From: CAYTBN01 sp964542165
Lineage (GTDB): Bacteria > Myxococcota_A > UBA796 > UBA9615 > CAYRNR01
Direction of reading: 5' to 3'
DNA length: 64,000 nt
Assembly (NCBI GenBank): GCA_964542165.1
Contig: CAZITQ010000005.1
Location: 1 to 64,000 of the forward strand
The notes beneath the pieces were generated by a model, which worked only from the letters and a program-made list of their open reading frames with translations, searched no databases and was not told where the DNA came from. Made by a program: the position numbers and the translations under genes. Positions 7,929 to 16,387 of this stretch are shown here, in pieces (position 1 is the stretch's first letter; each line of letters opens with the position of its first letter).

Positions 7929-9740
7929 CTTTGCTCTGGTCTTCTCCAGCGTCCGCAGGCTCTCGGGCTTGTCGGGATTGAGGGCGAGGGCGCGGCGGGC
8001 GTGTTCCGCCGCGCGTTCGGGGTCCCCGTCCTGGAGGTAGAGCTCGGCCAGGGTGTCGTGGAGGGCGTCCTCGAAGCCGGTGAGGTGGGCGGAGGGCGCT
8101 GACAGGGCGGCGGTGACGTCGTCCAGGGCCTCGGCGGTCTCGCCGAGCTTGCCCCGGGCGGCGCCCCGGACCCACAGGGCGAAGGGCTGGCCGGGGGTGC
8201 GTTCCAGCAACGCGCTGGCCAGCTGGATCACCCGCTCGCGATCCCGGGCCCGGTGGGCCTCGAACAGCAGTTCGGCCGCGGCGTCCGGGTCTCCGTCCGG
8301 GGCGGTGACGGCCCGCCGCAGGACCTCCCGGGCCTCCGCGGTCCGGTCCAGGGCGTAGAGGGATCGAACCCGGGCCTGGAGCGCCGCGCGCGCGGCCCCC
8401 CTCCGGGGGATCTCGTCGACCAGCAGCTCGCCGGCCAGCTCCAGCGCCGCCCCGTGCCGCCCGGCGTCCCCCAGCGGCGCCAGCAGGAAGGCCGGGGAGC
8501 GACCGAGCCCCTCGGCGGCCCGCCCCACCTGCTCGCGGATCCAGGCCTCGGCGTCGTCGTCGCGCCCCAGGGCGAACAGGGCCGCCGCCTTGGCGTCGGT
8601 GGCGTCCCGGTGCCGCGGATCCTCGGCCAGCAGCCCCTCGGCCAGGGCCAGGGCCTCCCGGTACTGGCCATCCCCGAGCAGCGCGCCGAGGCGGAGCCAG
8701 CGGGTGTGGTCCAGAAACCCCAGACAGCACTGGGCGCAGTGGGGGGGCACCTTGCGCGACGAGAACGCCCCTCGCCAGGACCGGAAGACCGCGCCGTGCC
8801 ACACGTCCGCCAGGCCCTGCTCACGCAGGTTGCCCAGCTCCGGCCCGTCCCACTCCCAGCAGGGGCTGACCCGGCCGTTGACGTGCACCACCAGCGTGGT
8901 CCAGGGCACGAAGCAGTGCGAACCCAGCAACGGATCCACCAGATCGTGGACGTCCCGGCGCATCACCCGGTCCAGGCGGCCGATGCTCCCCACCACCGTG
9001 GCCTGGCGGAAGTCGCCGGCGTTGGTCATCAGCCCCCGGGCCGCCGCCCGTCGCTGGGCCTCGCCGGCCGCCGTGTCCAGGGCGGGCAGATCCACCGCGG
9101 GCACGTGCATCTCGGCGCAGTGGGGGCTCATGTCCTTGAGCGACTGGAAGGTGATCTCGTCCGCGCCGTGATCGGCGGCCAGATCCACCAGGGCGGCCAT
9201 CTGGTCCACGTTGTGCCGGCTGACGACCGTGGTGATCGAGACCCGCGGCAGGTCGCTGTCCACCCGGAGCTTGCGTCGCTGGATCCGTCGCAAACCGGCG
9301 AGCACGGCGTCGTGGGTGCCGTCGGGGGGGCGCAGCGCGTCGTTGGTCGCCGCGTCCGCCCCGTCGAGGGAGATCTGGAGCCGGTCCCAGCCCATGGCCA
9401 CGATCCGGCGCACGGTGGCCGCGTCCAGGCCGGTGCCGTTGGTGGTCAGGTCCCCGCGAAGGCCGCCCCTCTTGATCGCGGTCATCAAGCGCAGCGTGAG
9501 CGCCCGCCGGACCAGGACCTCCCCGCCCACCAGGTAGATCTCCTCGGTGCCCAGCTCGATGGCCTCGCGGACGGCCGCCAGCAGTCGCTCGTCGGGCACC
9601 TCGTCACCGGCGGGGGTGATGGCTCCGCCGTGGCAAGACAGGCAGCGCAGGTTGCAGCGCTCGGTCAGGACCAGGTGGAGTCGCTGGGGGCCCGGGCGAT
9701 CGCCCCGCCGCCATTCCAGCAGGCGGTCGACCTCGGACAT
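7884..9740 (-). CDS. Radical SAM/SPASM protein with TPR-like C-terminal half
   Basis: The protein has 618 residues. The radical SAM cluster motif is CNLRCLSC (Cys29, 33, 36), followed by the expected core features YLVGGEVLVR (glycine-rich, SAM-contacting position), TTNGTGL and LQISLDGADA. A SPASM-like domain follows: HCFVPWTTLVVHVNGRVSPC, then LGNLREQGLADVWHG, then CAQC. The C-terminal 280 residues are repeated amphipathic alpha-hairpins (ALALAEGLLAEDP, ALALNPDKPES) typical of TPR, a protein-protein docking surface. The start is ATG at 9740, 16 bp after the upstream gene. It is the last gene of the four-gene minus-strand operon. SPASM enzymes usually act on peptides or other large substrates; the substrate here is unknown. 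Confidence 0.8.
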   Translation of the reverse strand: MSEVDRLLEWRRGDRPGPQRLHLVLTERCNLRCLSCHGGAITPAGDEVPDERLLAAVREAIELGTEEIYLVGGEVLVRRALTLRLMTAIKRGGLRGDLTTNGTGLDAATVRRIVAMGWDRLQISLDGADAATNDALRPPDGTHDAVLAGLRRIQRRKLRVDSDLPRVSITTVVSRHNVDQMAALVDLAADHGADEITFQSLKDMSPHCAEMHVPAVDLPALDTAAGEAQRRAAARGLMTNAGDFRQATVVGSIGRLDRVMRRDVHDLVDPLLGSHCFVPWTTLVVHVNGRVSPCWEWDGPELGNLREQGLADVWHGAVFRSWRGAFSSRKVPPHCAQCCLGFLDHTRWLRLGALLGDGQYREALALAEGLLAEDPRHRDATDAKAAALFALGRDDDAEAWIREQVGRAAEGLGRSPAFLLAPLGDAGRHGAALELAGELLVDEIPRRGAARAALQARVRSLYALDRTAEAREVLRRAVTAPDGDPDAAAELLFEAHRARDRERVIQLASALLERTPGQPFALWVRGAARGKLGETAEALDDVTAALSAPSAHLTGFEDALHDTLAELYLQDGDPERAAEHARRALALNPDKPESLRTLEKTRAKLSQRRRGARAAGRS

Positions 9741-9756
9741 GGGGATCGGGTGAGCC

Positions 9757-11280
9757 CTAGCCGCTGGCGCGCTTGGAGCCCTTGGCGCGCTTGGTGGCGG
9801 GGGTCTTGCGCTTGCGCGCGGTGGACACGGCCCGGCGCGCGCGGCCGGCCGCCTTGCGCGCTCCGCCGGCCGCCTTCTTGGCCTTGCGGGCCGCCGCCTT
9901 CGCTTTTTCGGCCGCCTTCTTCGCCTGGATCCGCAGGTGGAACTTCTCCCGGTCCACGTTGGCGTCGGCGCCGGACTCGTGGATCCCGATGTCGGTCGCC
10001 ACCTCGCCCTTGCCGCAGTTGGCCGAGATCTGCTCGTCGTGGATCCACGGGTCACAGGCCGTGATGAAGCCCAGCAGGATGGTGCGGGGCTCCATCTGGG
10101 ACAGGTCGAATCCCAGCTTGAGCATCCCGGCCAGGCGCAACCCCTCGAGGAACAGCACGTACCCGTTCTTGCGCGCCACGGCCACCGAGCCGGCGAGCCC
10201 CAGGTAGGGGATCGCGACGGCCCGCGAGCGGGGCAGGAGCTTGCGGAAGCGGTCCAGGTGCGGCTCCAGGAAGGGCAGGTCGATGTAGTCGGAGATCGGC
10301 CGGTAGCCCCCCCGGTCCCGCAGCACCATGTAGTGGTGGATGTAGAAGCACTTGCGGACCTTCATGGTCGCCAGCGCCGCGAAGTACAGCTTGTTGAAGA
10401 CCCGGACGTCCTCGCGGTTGACCCTGCCGCCTGTGGCGTCCTCGAGGTCGTCGATGGTCTCGTCCGGGGCCACGACCTGGTCCGCGTAGTCGTCGCTGGC
10501 GCGCCCCAGGGGCCGGCAGCCCAGGTAGAACACCTCCTTGACGAAGGTGTGCTCGGCCGCGTAGTCGAGCACGGGCTCCATCTGGTTCTCGTTGAGACCG
10601 CGCGCCACCACGACCACGAGATCCGTGGCCACGTCGTGCTTCTCCAGCGTCTCGAGGATCTTCATCCGCTTGGCGGACATGGGCTGCCCGCGGAGCACCG
10701 CGTCGTGCTCGTCCTCGAACCCGTCGAACTGCAGGTGGACCTCGTCCATGCCCGCGTCCACCAGGCGTTTGAGGTACTCCTCGTCCAGCAGCCGGATCCC
10801 GTTGGAGTGCAGGGCGTTGATGTGCCCCTTGGCCTTGGACTCGCGGATCAGGGTCTCCAGGTCGGGCCACAGGGTCGGCTCGGCGCCCATCAGGTCCAGC
10901 TTGAGCCGCCGGGGCTGGTCGATGAACTCCCGCGCCTCCTCCAGCGTCAGGTCCCGCTCCTGGTAGTCGTCGGCGCTGGCCAGGCAGATCGGGCACTGCA
11001 TGTTGCAGCGGGCGGTGAGCCGTAGGATGTAGTCGCGCTGGGGGTAGCTCTCCGGCATCAGCTCGAAGAACGCCTCCATCAGCTCGCCGTAGTAGCGCGG
11101 ATGGTTGGACAGGAAGGCGCGCTTGATCCCGTGGTCGGGGCACTCCTTCTCCAGGAACACCTTGCCCTCGTCGACGATCACCCGCGCGTCGACCATCTCG
11201 ATGCACACCGGGCAGGTCCCCCGGGTCGTGCGGAGCACCTTCGCTGCCGGCTTGTCTGACGACCGGGTCGCCGTGGTCAT
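9757..11280 (-). CDS. Tes-like radical SAM protein with histone-H1-like basic tail
   Basis: The protein has 507 residues. The N-terminus, TRGTCPVCIEMVDARV (Cys23, 26) and KECPDHG (Cys47), matches the rubredoxin-like opening of the MJ0619/Tes family. That family includes archaeal tetraether lipid synthase, which couples lipid tails by C-C bond formation. The core motif is CNMQCPIC (Cys92, 96, 99). LQFDGFEDEHDAVLRGQ corresponds to the Tes-type 'QFDG' strand. The second Cys pair that completes the rubredoxin-like site in Tes is not evident. A hydrophobic stretch (residues 360-400) could lie on the membrane. The last 55 residues are Lys/Ala/Arg repeats like histone H1 or AlgP tails. ATG at 11280 has GAGAGG upstream. 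Membership of the superfamily is secure; lipid coupling is only a hypothesis. Confidence 0.7.
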   Translation of the reverse strand: MTTATRSSDKPAAKVLRTTRGTCPVCIEMVDARVIVDEGKVFLEKECPDHGIKRAFLSNHPRYYGELMEAFFELMPESYPQRDYILRLTARCNMQCPICLASADDYQERDLTLEEAREFIDQPRRLKLDLMGAEPTLWPDLETLIRESKAKGHINALHSNGIRLLDEEYLKRLVDAGMDEVHLQFDGFEDEHDAVLRGQPMSAKRMKILETLEKHDVATDLVVVVARGLNENQMEPVLDYAAEHTFVKEVFYLGCRPLGRASDDYADQVVAPDETIDDLEDATGGRVNREDVRVFNKLYFAALATMKVRKCFYIHHYMVLRDRGGYRPISDYIDLPFLEPHLDRFRKLLPRSRAVAIPYLGLAGSVAVARKNGYVLFLEGLRLAGMLKLGFDLSQMEPRTILLGFITACDPWIHDEQISANCGKGEVATDIGIHESGADANVDREKFHLRIQAKKAAEKAKAAARKAKKAAGGARKAAGRARRAVSTARKRKTPATKRAKGSKRASG

Positions 11281-11311
11281 CGTGGTCCTCTCGGGGGTCG
11301 CCCGGCCCGGC

Positions 11312-12649
11312 TCAGGCCCCGGCCAGCGCGCGCTGGATCTCCGGGGCCTGCTCGAAGGCGGCTTCGATGCAGTGGTCCATGTTGTTGTACCAGAAGCGTC
11401 CCAGCCGGCCGGCGAGCATGACGTTCTCGTATTCGCCGATCTGCCGCTCGAAGTCGGCGATCCGGTCCCGGTAGTCCAGCTGGTAGATCGGGTAGGCCCA
11501 GGGGAATCGCTCGGGGTGGATCGCGATGATCTCCCGGTCCGCCTTGAGCAGCGACTCGCGCTTCATGTCGTAGACCAGCTGGTCGACGATGGACATGGGG
11601 TCCTCCCATATCCGGTCGCCCTCGGAGCAGGTGACCTCGACGCACATCGAACGTCGACCCGGTGGCGTGTTCCCGCGGTCGAAGTTCTCGGGGATGCTGA
11701 CGCGGGAGAACACCACGTCGGGCGTGCCGTGGTAGCACCACTGGAAGGGGAACCGCTCGCCGTCGGTGAGCAGGATGTTGTAGCAGATCAGCGCCAGGTA
11801 GCGGAGCTCGGGCCGGGGCAGCCCGAGTACGTTCGCCAGCGAGTGGATGGTGCCGGTCCAGACCACGGTCGATGGCTTGAAGGTGCGCCGGCCGACACGC
11901 AGGGACACCACCCGGTTTCCCTCTGTCTTGACCGCGTCCACGGCCCGTCCGCAGAGCACCTTGCCGCCCTTGGCCTCGAGCATCGCGACCAGGTTGCGCG
12001 CGAACTGCTCACAGCCCCCAGCGGGGTAGAGGAACTTGGTGTCGGGCTTGCCCCTGGGGATCAGCATGCCCAGAAGGAGCTGCCACAGGCTGTCCATCCG
12101 GACCCGGCTGTCGATGATCGCCCGGTCCACCCCGGTCTTGGCCCAGTCCGGGTGGGTCATCTCGGGCACGATGCCCAGGAACTTGGACGAGTAGCCCTGG
12201 AAGAAGTTCCGGTACAGCGTGGAGCCGTACATGTTGACGATCTGGTCCCGGAACGAGACCGCCGGCTTCTTGCGGAACATGAAGGCCAGGTCCCGGGCCG
12301 CCGACAGGGCCATCATCGGCGGGAACCGCAGGAAGACGTAGAACGACGGGTGCAGGGGCCAGGGGTAGAAGTGCCCCTCGAAGCGCACCTGACTCTGGCG
12401 ATCGATGAGCCGCTTGTCCTCGTGCAGGACCCGCTGGATGAACCCGTCGACGTCCGGCCGCTCGGTGTGGAACCGGTGCGGCCCGATGTCGAAGATGTGG
12501 CCGTCGTATTCGAAGGAACGCGCGAGGCCGCCCGCTCGCTCCTCCTTTTCGATCACCACTGTCGGAATCCCCGACTCCTGCAGGAGAAGGGCCAGGGAGA
12601 GTCCGGTCACACCGGCCCCCACCACCACCACGGGTCGTTGACGTGCCAT
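11312..12649 (-). CDS. FAD-dependent oxidoreductase, UDP-galactopyranose-mutase/PPOX-like
   Basis: The 445-residue protein opens with the Rossmann dinucleotide motif VVVVGAGVTGLSLALLL and the ribose-binding acid in VVIEKEERAGGLARSF. IGPHRFHT and the C-terminal GRLGRFWYNNMDHCIEAA are the FAD-contacting blocks typical of UDP-galactopyranose-mutase-like and protoporphyrinogen-oxidase-like flavoproteins found in glycan and carotenoid clusters. ATG at 12649 is preferred because GAGG lies 8 bases upstream; the GTG at 12655 would give a 4-bp overlap with the preceding gene. It is the only non-radical-SAM gene in the two divergent operons, so it probably performs a redox or ring-contraction step on the same product. 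Substrate unknown. Confidence 0.75.
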   Translation of the reverse strand: MARQRPVVVVGAGVTGLSLALLLQESGIPTVVIEKEERAGGLARSFEYDGHIFDIGPHRFHTERPDVDGFIQRVLHEDKRLIDRQSQVRFEGHFYPWPLHPSFYVFLRFPPMMALSAARDLAFMFRKKPAVSFRDQIVNMYGSTLYRNFFQGYSSKFLGIVPEMTHPDWAKTGVDRAIIDSRVRMDSLWQLLLGMLIPRGKPDTKFLYPAGGCEQFARNLVAMLEAKGGKVLCGRAVDAVKTEGNRVVSLRVGRRTFKPSTVVWTGTIHSLANVLGLPRPELRYLALICYNILLTDGERFPFQWCYHGTPDVVFSRVSIPENFDRGNTPPGRRSMCVEVTCSEGDRIWEDPMSIVDQLVYDMKRESLLKADREIIAIHPERFPWAYPIYQLDYRDRIADFERQIGEYENVMLAGRLGRFWYNNMDHCIEAAFEQAPEIQRALAGA

Positions 12650-12651
12650 GG

Positions 12652-13662
12652 TCACTGCCTCAGCGCTCGCACCCAGTTGAGTCCGGTGCGGAAATCCAGA
12701 CCGTAGAGCAGATTATATTCGGTGAAGCAGGCGGCGGAGCAAGCGCGGCAGGGCGGCGGCGGGAGGGCTCCGAAGGCGGCGGCGAGACCCCTGTCGCGGG
12801 CATCGGGCGCGTCCATCTCGTCCACGAACAGCGAGCAGGGGTAGACCCCGCCGTCGGTGTCCACGTTGAAGTACATCTTCGACGCCAGGCACTCCGGGTA
12901 GTCCTTGAACCGCTCCAGCCGGTTGACGGTGTAGTCGGGCCAGTCCCGCAGGTGTTCGAGGTACTTGAAGGAGGCGGCGACGGGCAGCCCCTCCTTCTTT
13001 CGCGCCATCAGCAGCTTGGCGGCCTCGCGCAGTTCGCTGTCCTCGGGGTAGAGACCCTCGTTGCAGCCCAGCTGATCGTTGTGGTGCAGCGGTTGCCAGG
13101 TGGTCAGGAACTTGAGGCGCTTGGCGGTGTCGAGGATCCAGTCGATCTGGTCCAGGTTGTGCTTGGAGAGCACGGTGATGGTCCAGAACCGGTAGCGACC
13201 CACCGAGTGCATGATGCCCCGCATGGTCCGGTCCCAGGCCCCCGGCCCGCGGTTGGCGTCGTGGGCCGCCCGGTCGCCGTCCAGCGAGATGTTGACGTGG
13301 TCCACCCCCCGCAGGGCCTCTTCGCACTCGGGGATCAGGTGACCGTTGGTGTCCACGGTGACGAACATCCCCAGCTTCTGGATGTGGCGGATGATCGGGC
13401 CCAGGTCCTCGCGCAGGAGGGGTTCGCCCCCCCACAGCCCCACCCGCTGGACCCCCATCGCGTGGGCCTCGTCCAGCAGCCGCAGGATCTCCACCAGCGA
13501 CATCTCGGGCCGCTTGCGCTGGGGGATCTGACAGTACACGCACGCGCCCGTGCAGCGATCGGTCAGCGCCAGCATCATGTTCACGGGACGGCGGAGGCCG
13601 AGGGTCGTGGACGCGAGGGAGGCGCTGGCCATCCGGATGACGTTGCGCAGGGGAATCGACAC
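12652..13662 (-). CDS. Radical SAM/SPASM protein
   Basis: The protein has 336 residues and starts at a GTG at 13662 with GGGAG six bases upstream. The radical SAM motif is CTGACVYC (Cys37, 41, 44), then GLWGGEPLLRED, VDTNGHL and VNISLDGDRAAHD. The C-terminal SPASM segment contains FNVDTDGGVYPC and a CRACSAAC cluster. An in-frame upstream extension to 13851 has no ribosome-binding site and is poor in radical SAM homology, so it is not used. It is the first gene of the minus-strand operon, facing the plus-strand operon across a 200-bp shared promoter region. Function unknown. Confidence 0.82.
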   Translation of the reverse strand: MSIPLRNVIRMASASLASTTLGLRRPVNMMLALTDRCTGACVYCQIPQRKRPEMSLVEILRLLDEAHAMGVQRVGLWGGEPLLREDLGPIIRHIQKLGMFVTVDTNGHLIPECEEALRGVDHVNISLDGDRAAHDANRGPGAWDRTMRGIMHSVGRYRFWTITVLSKHNLDQIDWILDTAKRLKFLTTWQPLHHNDQLGCNEGLYPEDSELREAAKLLMARKKEGLPVAASFKYLEHLRDWPDYTVNRLERFKDYPECLASKMYFNVDTDGGVYPCSLFVDEMDAPDARDRGLAAAFGALPPPPCRACSAACFTEYNLLYGLDFRTGLNWVRALRQ

Positions 13663-13862
13663 GTGACACTCCCGGTGCTCGCCCTTTGGCGAGAACCTCG
13701 AAATCGTACCTCCGCAGGGCCCCCGACGTCCGCTTGCGTGACCTGTGCGCGGGTGAACAATCGAGGGCGCGGGCCAGGGGCGTTCACGTTGACACCCCCG
13801 AACCCAGTCACTACCGTAGCCATTGACGGCAGGGATGCCAATGTCCGTCAAGACCCGGTGCC
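13663..13862. promoter_or_regulatory. Bidirectional control region of the radical SAM divergon
   Basis: This 200-bp region separates the four-gene minus operon from the five-gene plus operon. Towards the plus operon there is a good -35, TTGACA (13789-13794), with a -10-like TACCGT (13812-13817) after 17 bases. A short inverted repeat, GTGAAC (13753-13758) and GTTCAC (13782-13787), lies just upstream of and beside the -35 and could bind a dimeric regulator. On the minus side a perfect 6-bp stem, CTCGCC (13678-13683) and GGCGAG (13688-13693) with a 4-base loop, sits about 16 bases before the GTG start and could form in the leader RNA. Roles are inferred. Confidence 0.5.
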
Positions 13863-14984
13863 ATGGCCATCGCCCCTTACCTGAGATTCGCCCGTTCCCT
13901 CGTCCTGCGTGACCGCCCCAGCTACGTCCACTACGCAGTGACCGCGCGCTGCAACCTGCGTTGCCGCTCGTGTGTGATCTGGAAGCGGGACCAGAACGCC
14001 GTCGAGCTGACCACCGACGAGGTGCGGCAGCTGGCGGGGGTGCTGGCCCGCCTCGGCGCCGTGCAGGTGAGCATGGGCGGCGGGGAGCCGGCCACGCGCA
14101 AGGACCTCCCCGAGATGGTGGAGGCCTTCGTGTCCCACCAGATCCGGCCCCGGGTGCTGACCAACGGCGTGGCCATGACCCCGGAGCTCGCCCGCCGGCT
14201 GGTGGACGCGGGCATGCGGGACGTCTCGTTCTCGGTGGACTCCCTGGATGCGAGCAAGCAGGAGGAGCTGGACGCGGTCCCGGGCACCTTCGCCCGCCGG
14301 ATCGACAACCTGATCGCCGTCTCGCGCCTCCTGCCGCGCAGGGGCTGCACCCCGATCATCAACACGGTGGTGACGTCGCGGAACCACGACGAGCTGCTCG
14401 ACATCCTCGAGCTGACATCCGACATCGGCTTCTACGTCTCGTTCATCCCGATCCACACGGCGTCGGATCCCAACGGGAGCCACCGCTTCTACTCGGACGC
14501 CGACGATCTCAAGCTCGAGGACCGCCGGCAGGAGGAGCTGCGCGCGACCTACCGCAAGCTGCTGGAGGTCAAGCGCAAGGGGGGACCGATCATCAACTCG
14601 TCGGCCTTCCTTCAGCGGAGCGTGGACTACCTGATCACCGGCAGGGGCGAGTGGCCGTGCAAGGCCGGGACCCAGTTCCTGTCCATCAGTCCCACCGGGA
14701 TGATCTCCCCCTGCCACGCCCAGGAGGGGGAGTGGGGGATCCACTTCGCCGACCTCGAGAGGCGCTTCGGCACGCCCGAGTACCGGGACGAGGTGGAGCG
14801 GATGATCACGTCGTGCGAGGGCTGCTTCCGGCCTTGCTGGGCCGAGGTGGGCTTCCTGATGAACGACCCGTTCAGCCTCGCCGAGATGGTCCGCACCCAG
14901 GTCGGCTCCTATCGGGGACGTCCGCGGGTGGACGCCGCCACGCTGCGCTCGCGTCTGGGACTCACCGGAGGGACGACGCCGTGA
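13863..14984 (+). CDS. Radical SAM/SPASM protein
   Basis: The protein has 373 residues. Radical SAM motif CNLRCRSC (Cys30, 34, 37) is followed by VSMGGGEPATRKD (SAM-contacting GGE), VLTNGVAM and VSFSVDSLD. The C-terminal SPASM-like segment has WPCKAGTQFLSISPTGMISP, HAQEGEWG and CEGCFRPC, which could hold one or two auxiliary clusters. The layout recalls HpnH-type and peptide-modifying enzymes but I cannot assign it to either. The start is ATG at 13863, directly downstream of the promoter region. Its stop overlaps the next start by 4 bp (GTGA), so translation is coupled. Confidence 0.82.
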   Translation: MAIAPYLRFARSLVLRDRPSYVHYAVTARCNLRCRSCVIWKRDQNAVELTTDEVRQLAGVLARLGAVQVSMGGGEPATRKDLPEMVEAFVSHQIRPRVLTNGVAMTPELARRLVDAGMRDVSFSVDSLDASKQEELDAVPGTFARRIDNLIAVSRLLPRRGCTPIINTVVTSRNHDELLDILELTSDIGFYVSFIPIHTASDPNGSHRFYSDADDLKLEDRRQEELRATYRKLLEVKRKGGPIINSSAFLQRSVDYLITGRGEWPCKAGTQFLSISPTGMISPCHAQEGEWGIHFADLERRFGTPEYRDEVERMITSCEGCFRPCWAEVGFLMNDPFSLAEMVRTQVGSYRGRPRVDAATLRSRLGLTGGTTP

Positions 14985-16381
14985 AGGTCCTGCTGATCAA
15001 CCCGACCCAGGCACACTCCCTGGATTCGGAGGCCGGCGACGCCCCCGAGGAGGGCACGGGCAGCTATCCGCCCCTGGGGCTGCTCTACCTGCAGGCGGCG
15101 GTGGCGGCGCACGGGGGGCATCAGGCCGATGCGGTCGACGACAACGTGGGCGGGTCGCTGGACCGGGCGCTGGCCGCCCGGCGGGGGGACGACTCTCCCC
15201 TGCTGGTGGGCATCACCGCGCTGACGCCCAACCTGCCGTCGGTGGTCTGGACGGCGGCGCAGGTCAAGCGGGCGCTGCCCCACGCCAGGATCGTGGTGGG
15301 CGGCCCCCACACGGAGCTGTACGCCCGCGAGACCCTGGCGCTGCCGAACATCGACTACGTGCTGGCCGGCGAGGCGGAGATCGCCCTGCCGATGCTGGCG
15401 GACGCGGTGGAGGCGGGGGGGCCGACCTCCCCCATCCCCGGGCTGTTCGCCGAGGGGTTGGAGACGCTCGAGCCCGTCGCGGTCTGCGCCCAGGATCTGG
15501 ACACCCTGGCGGTCCCCGACCGGTCCCTGCTGGATATCACCGCCTACCAGGGTACGGCGGGCGAGGAGAACCCCTTCGGCACGATGATCACCAGCCGCGG
15601 GTGCCCCTACAAGTGCACCTTCTGCTCCACGCCCAAGGGCAGGCCCAGGCTGCGCAGCGTGGACTCGATCATCGACGAGATGGAGCGCTGCGGACGGCTG
15701 GGGATCAGGCACGTCTACTTCCTGGACGACACCTTCCCCACCCGCGGCAGCCGGCTGCACGAGCTGTGCGAGGAGATCGCCCGACGGCCCCACCTGCCCC
15801 ACTGGTCCTGCCGCACCGCCGCGGCCGGCCTCACGGTGGAGGGGCTCGAGGCCATGAAGCGGGCCCGCTGTCGGCGGATCCAGATCGGCGTGGAGACCAG
15901 CACCGACGAGGGACTGCGGGTGCTGGGCAAGGCCACCAACATCGCCCAGATCCGCGAGACCTTCGAGGCCACCGTCCGGGCCGGCATCCCGACCGTGGCG
16001 TACTTCATGCTCGGGCTGCCCCACGAGCGGCGCCCCGAGGACGTGCGCCACATGATCCGCTTCGCCCGCGACCTGGGCGCGACGTACGCTCTGTTCAACG
16101 TGCTGACCCTCTACCCGGGCACCGACCTCTTCCACCGGGCGGTGGACAAGGGGCTGGCGGACGGGGAGTGCTGGCAGCGCTTCGCCGAGGATCCCAGCCA
16201 GCGTTTCGTCCAGCCCATCTGGGACGAATTCCTGACCCGCGAGGAGCTGGTCAAGCTGCAGAACGAGGCCTACCGTGCTTTCTACTGGCGCCCGCGGGTG
16301 GTGGTCCGCGAGCTGTTCCGCGGTGGCGGTCTGAGGCACAAGGTCCGCGCCGGCCTCAAGATGCTGACCTCGTCCGGCTAG
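14981..16381 (+). CDS. B12-binding-domain radical SAM protein
   Basis: The protein has 466 residues and starts at the GTG at 14981 within the GTGA overlap, with GGAGG about 11 bases upstream. Residues 1-150 form a cobalamin-binding-like Rossmann domain: VLLINPTQ, SYPPLGLLYLQAA and ARIVVGGPHTEL. MITSRGCPYKCTFC carries the cluster Cys208, 212 and 215. RIQIGVETSTDEGLRVLGK and LYPGTDLFHRAVDKG are typical of the BchE/HpnP/HpnJ-like class B-type enzymes. These methylate, or make and break C-C bonds on, unactivated carbons of lipids and natural products. No DxHxxG cobalt-ligand motif is seen, as in many members. Substrate unknown. Confidence 0.85.
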   Translation: MKVLLINPTQAHSLDSEAGDAPEEGTGSYPPLGLLYLQAAVAAHGGHQADAVDDNVGGSLDRALAARRGDDSPLLVGITALTPNLPSVVWTAAQVKRALPHARIVVGGPHTELYARETLALPNIDYVLAGEAEIALPMLADAVEAGGPTSPIPGLFAEGLETLEPVAVCAQDLDTLAVPDRSLLDITAYQGTAGEENPFGTMITSRGCPYKCTFCSTPKGRPRLRSVDSIIDEMERCGRLGIRHVYFLDDTFPTRGSRLHELCEEIARRPHLPHWSCRTAAAGLTVEGLEAMKRARCRRIQIGVETSTDEGLRVLGKATNIAQIRETFEATVRAGIPTVAYFMLGLPHERRPEDVRHMIRFARDLGATYALFNVLTLYPGTDLFHRAVDKGLADGECWQRFAEDPSQRFVQPIWDEFLTREELVKLQNEAYRAFYWRPRVVVRELFRGGGLRHKVRAGLKMLTSSG

Positions 16382-16387
16382 GAGCCC

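Noticed and set aside
7801..7930. tRNA or small RNA gene in the inverted-repeat region
   Set aside because: The fold is a simple long hairpin without a cloverleaf or CCA end; no tRNA or rRNA is recognisable anywhere in the window.
12652..13851. Longer start (13851) for the first minus-strand radical SAM gene
   Set aside because: The extra 63 residues run through the shared promoter region, lack radical SAM similarity and have no ribosome-binding site.
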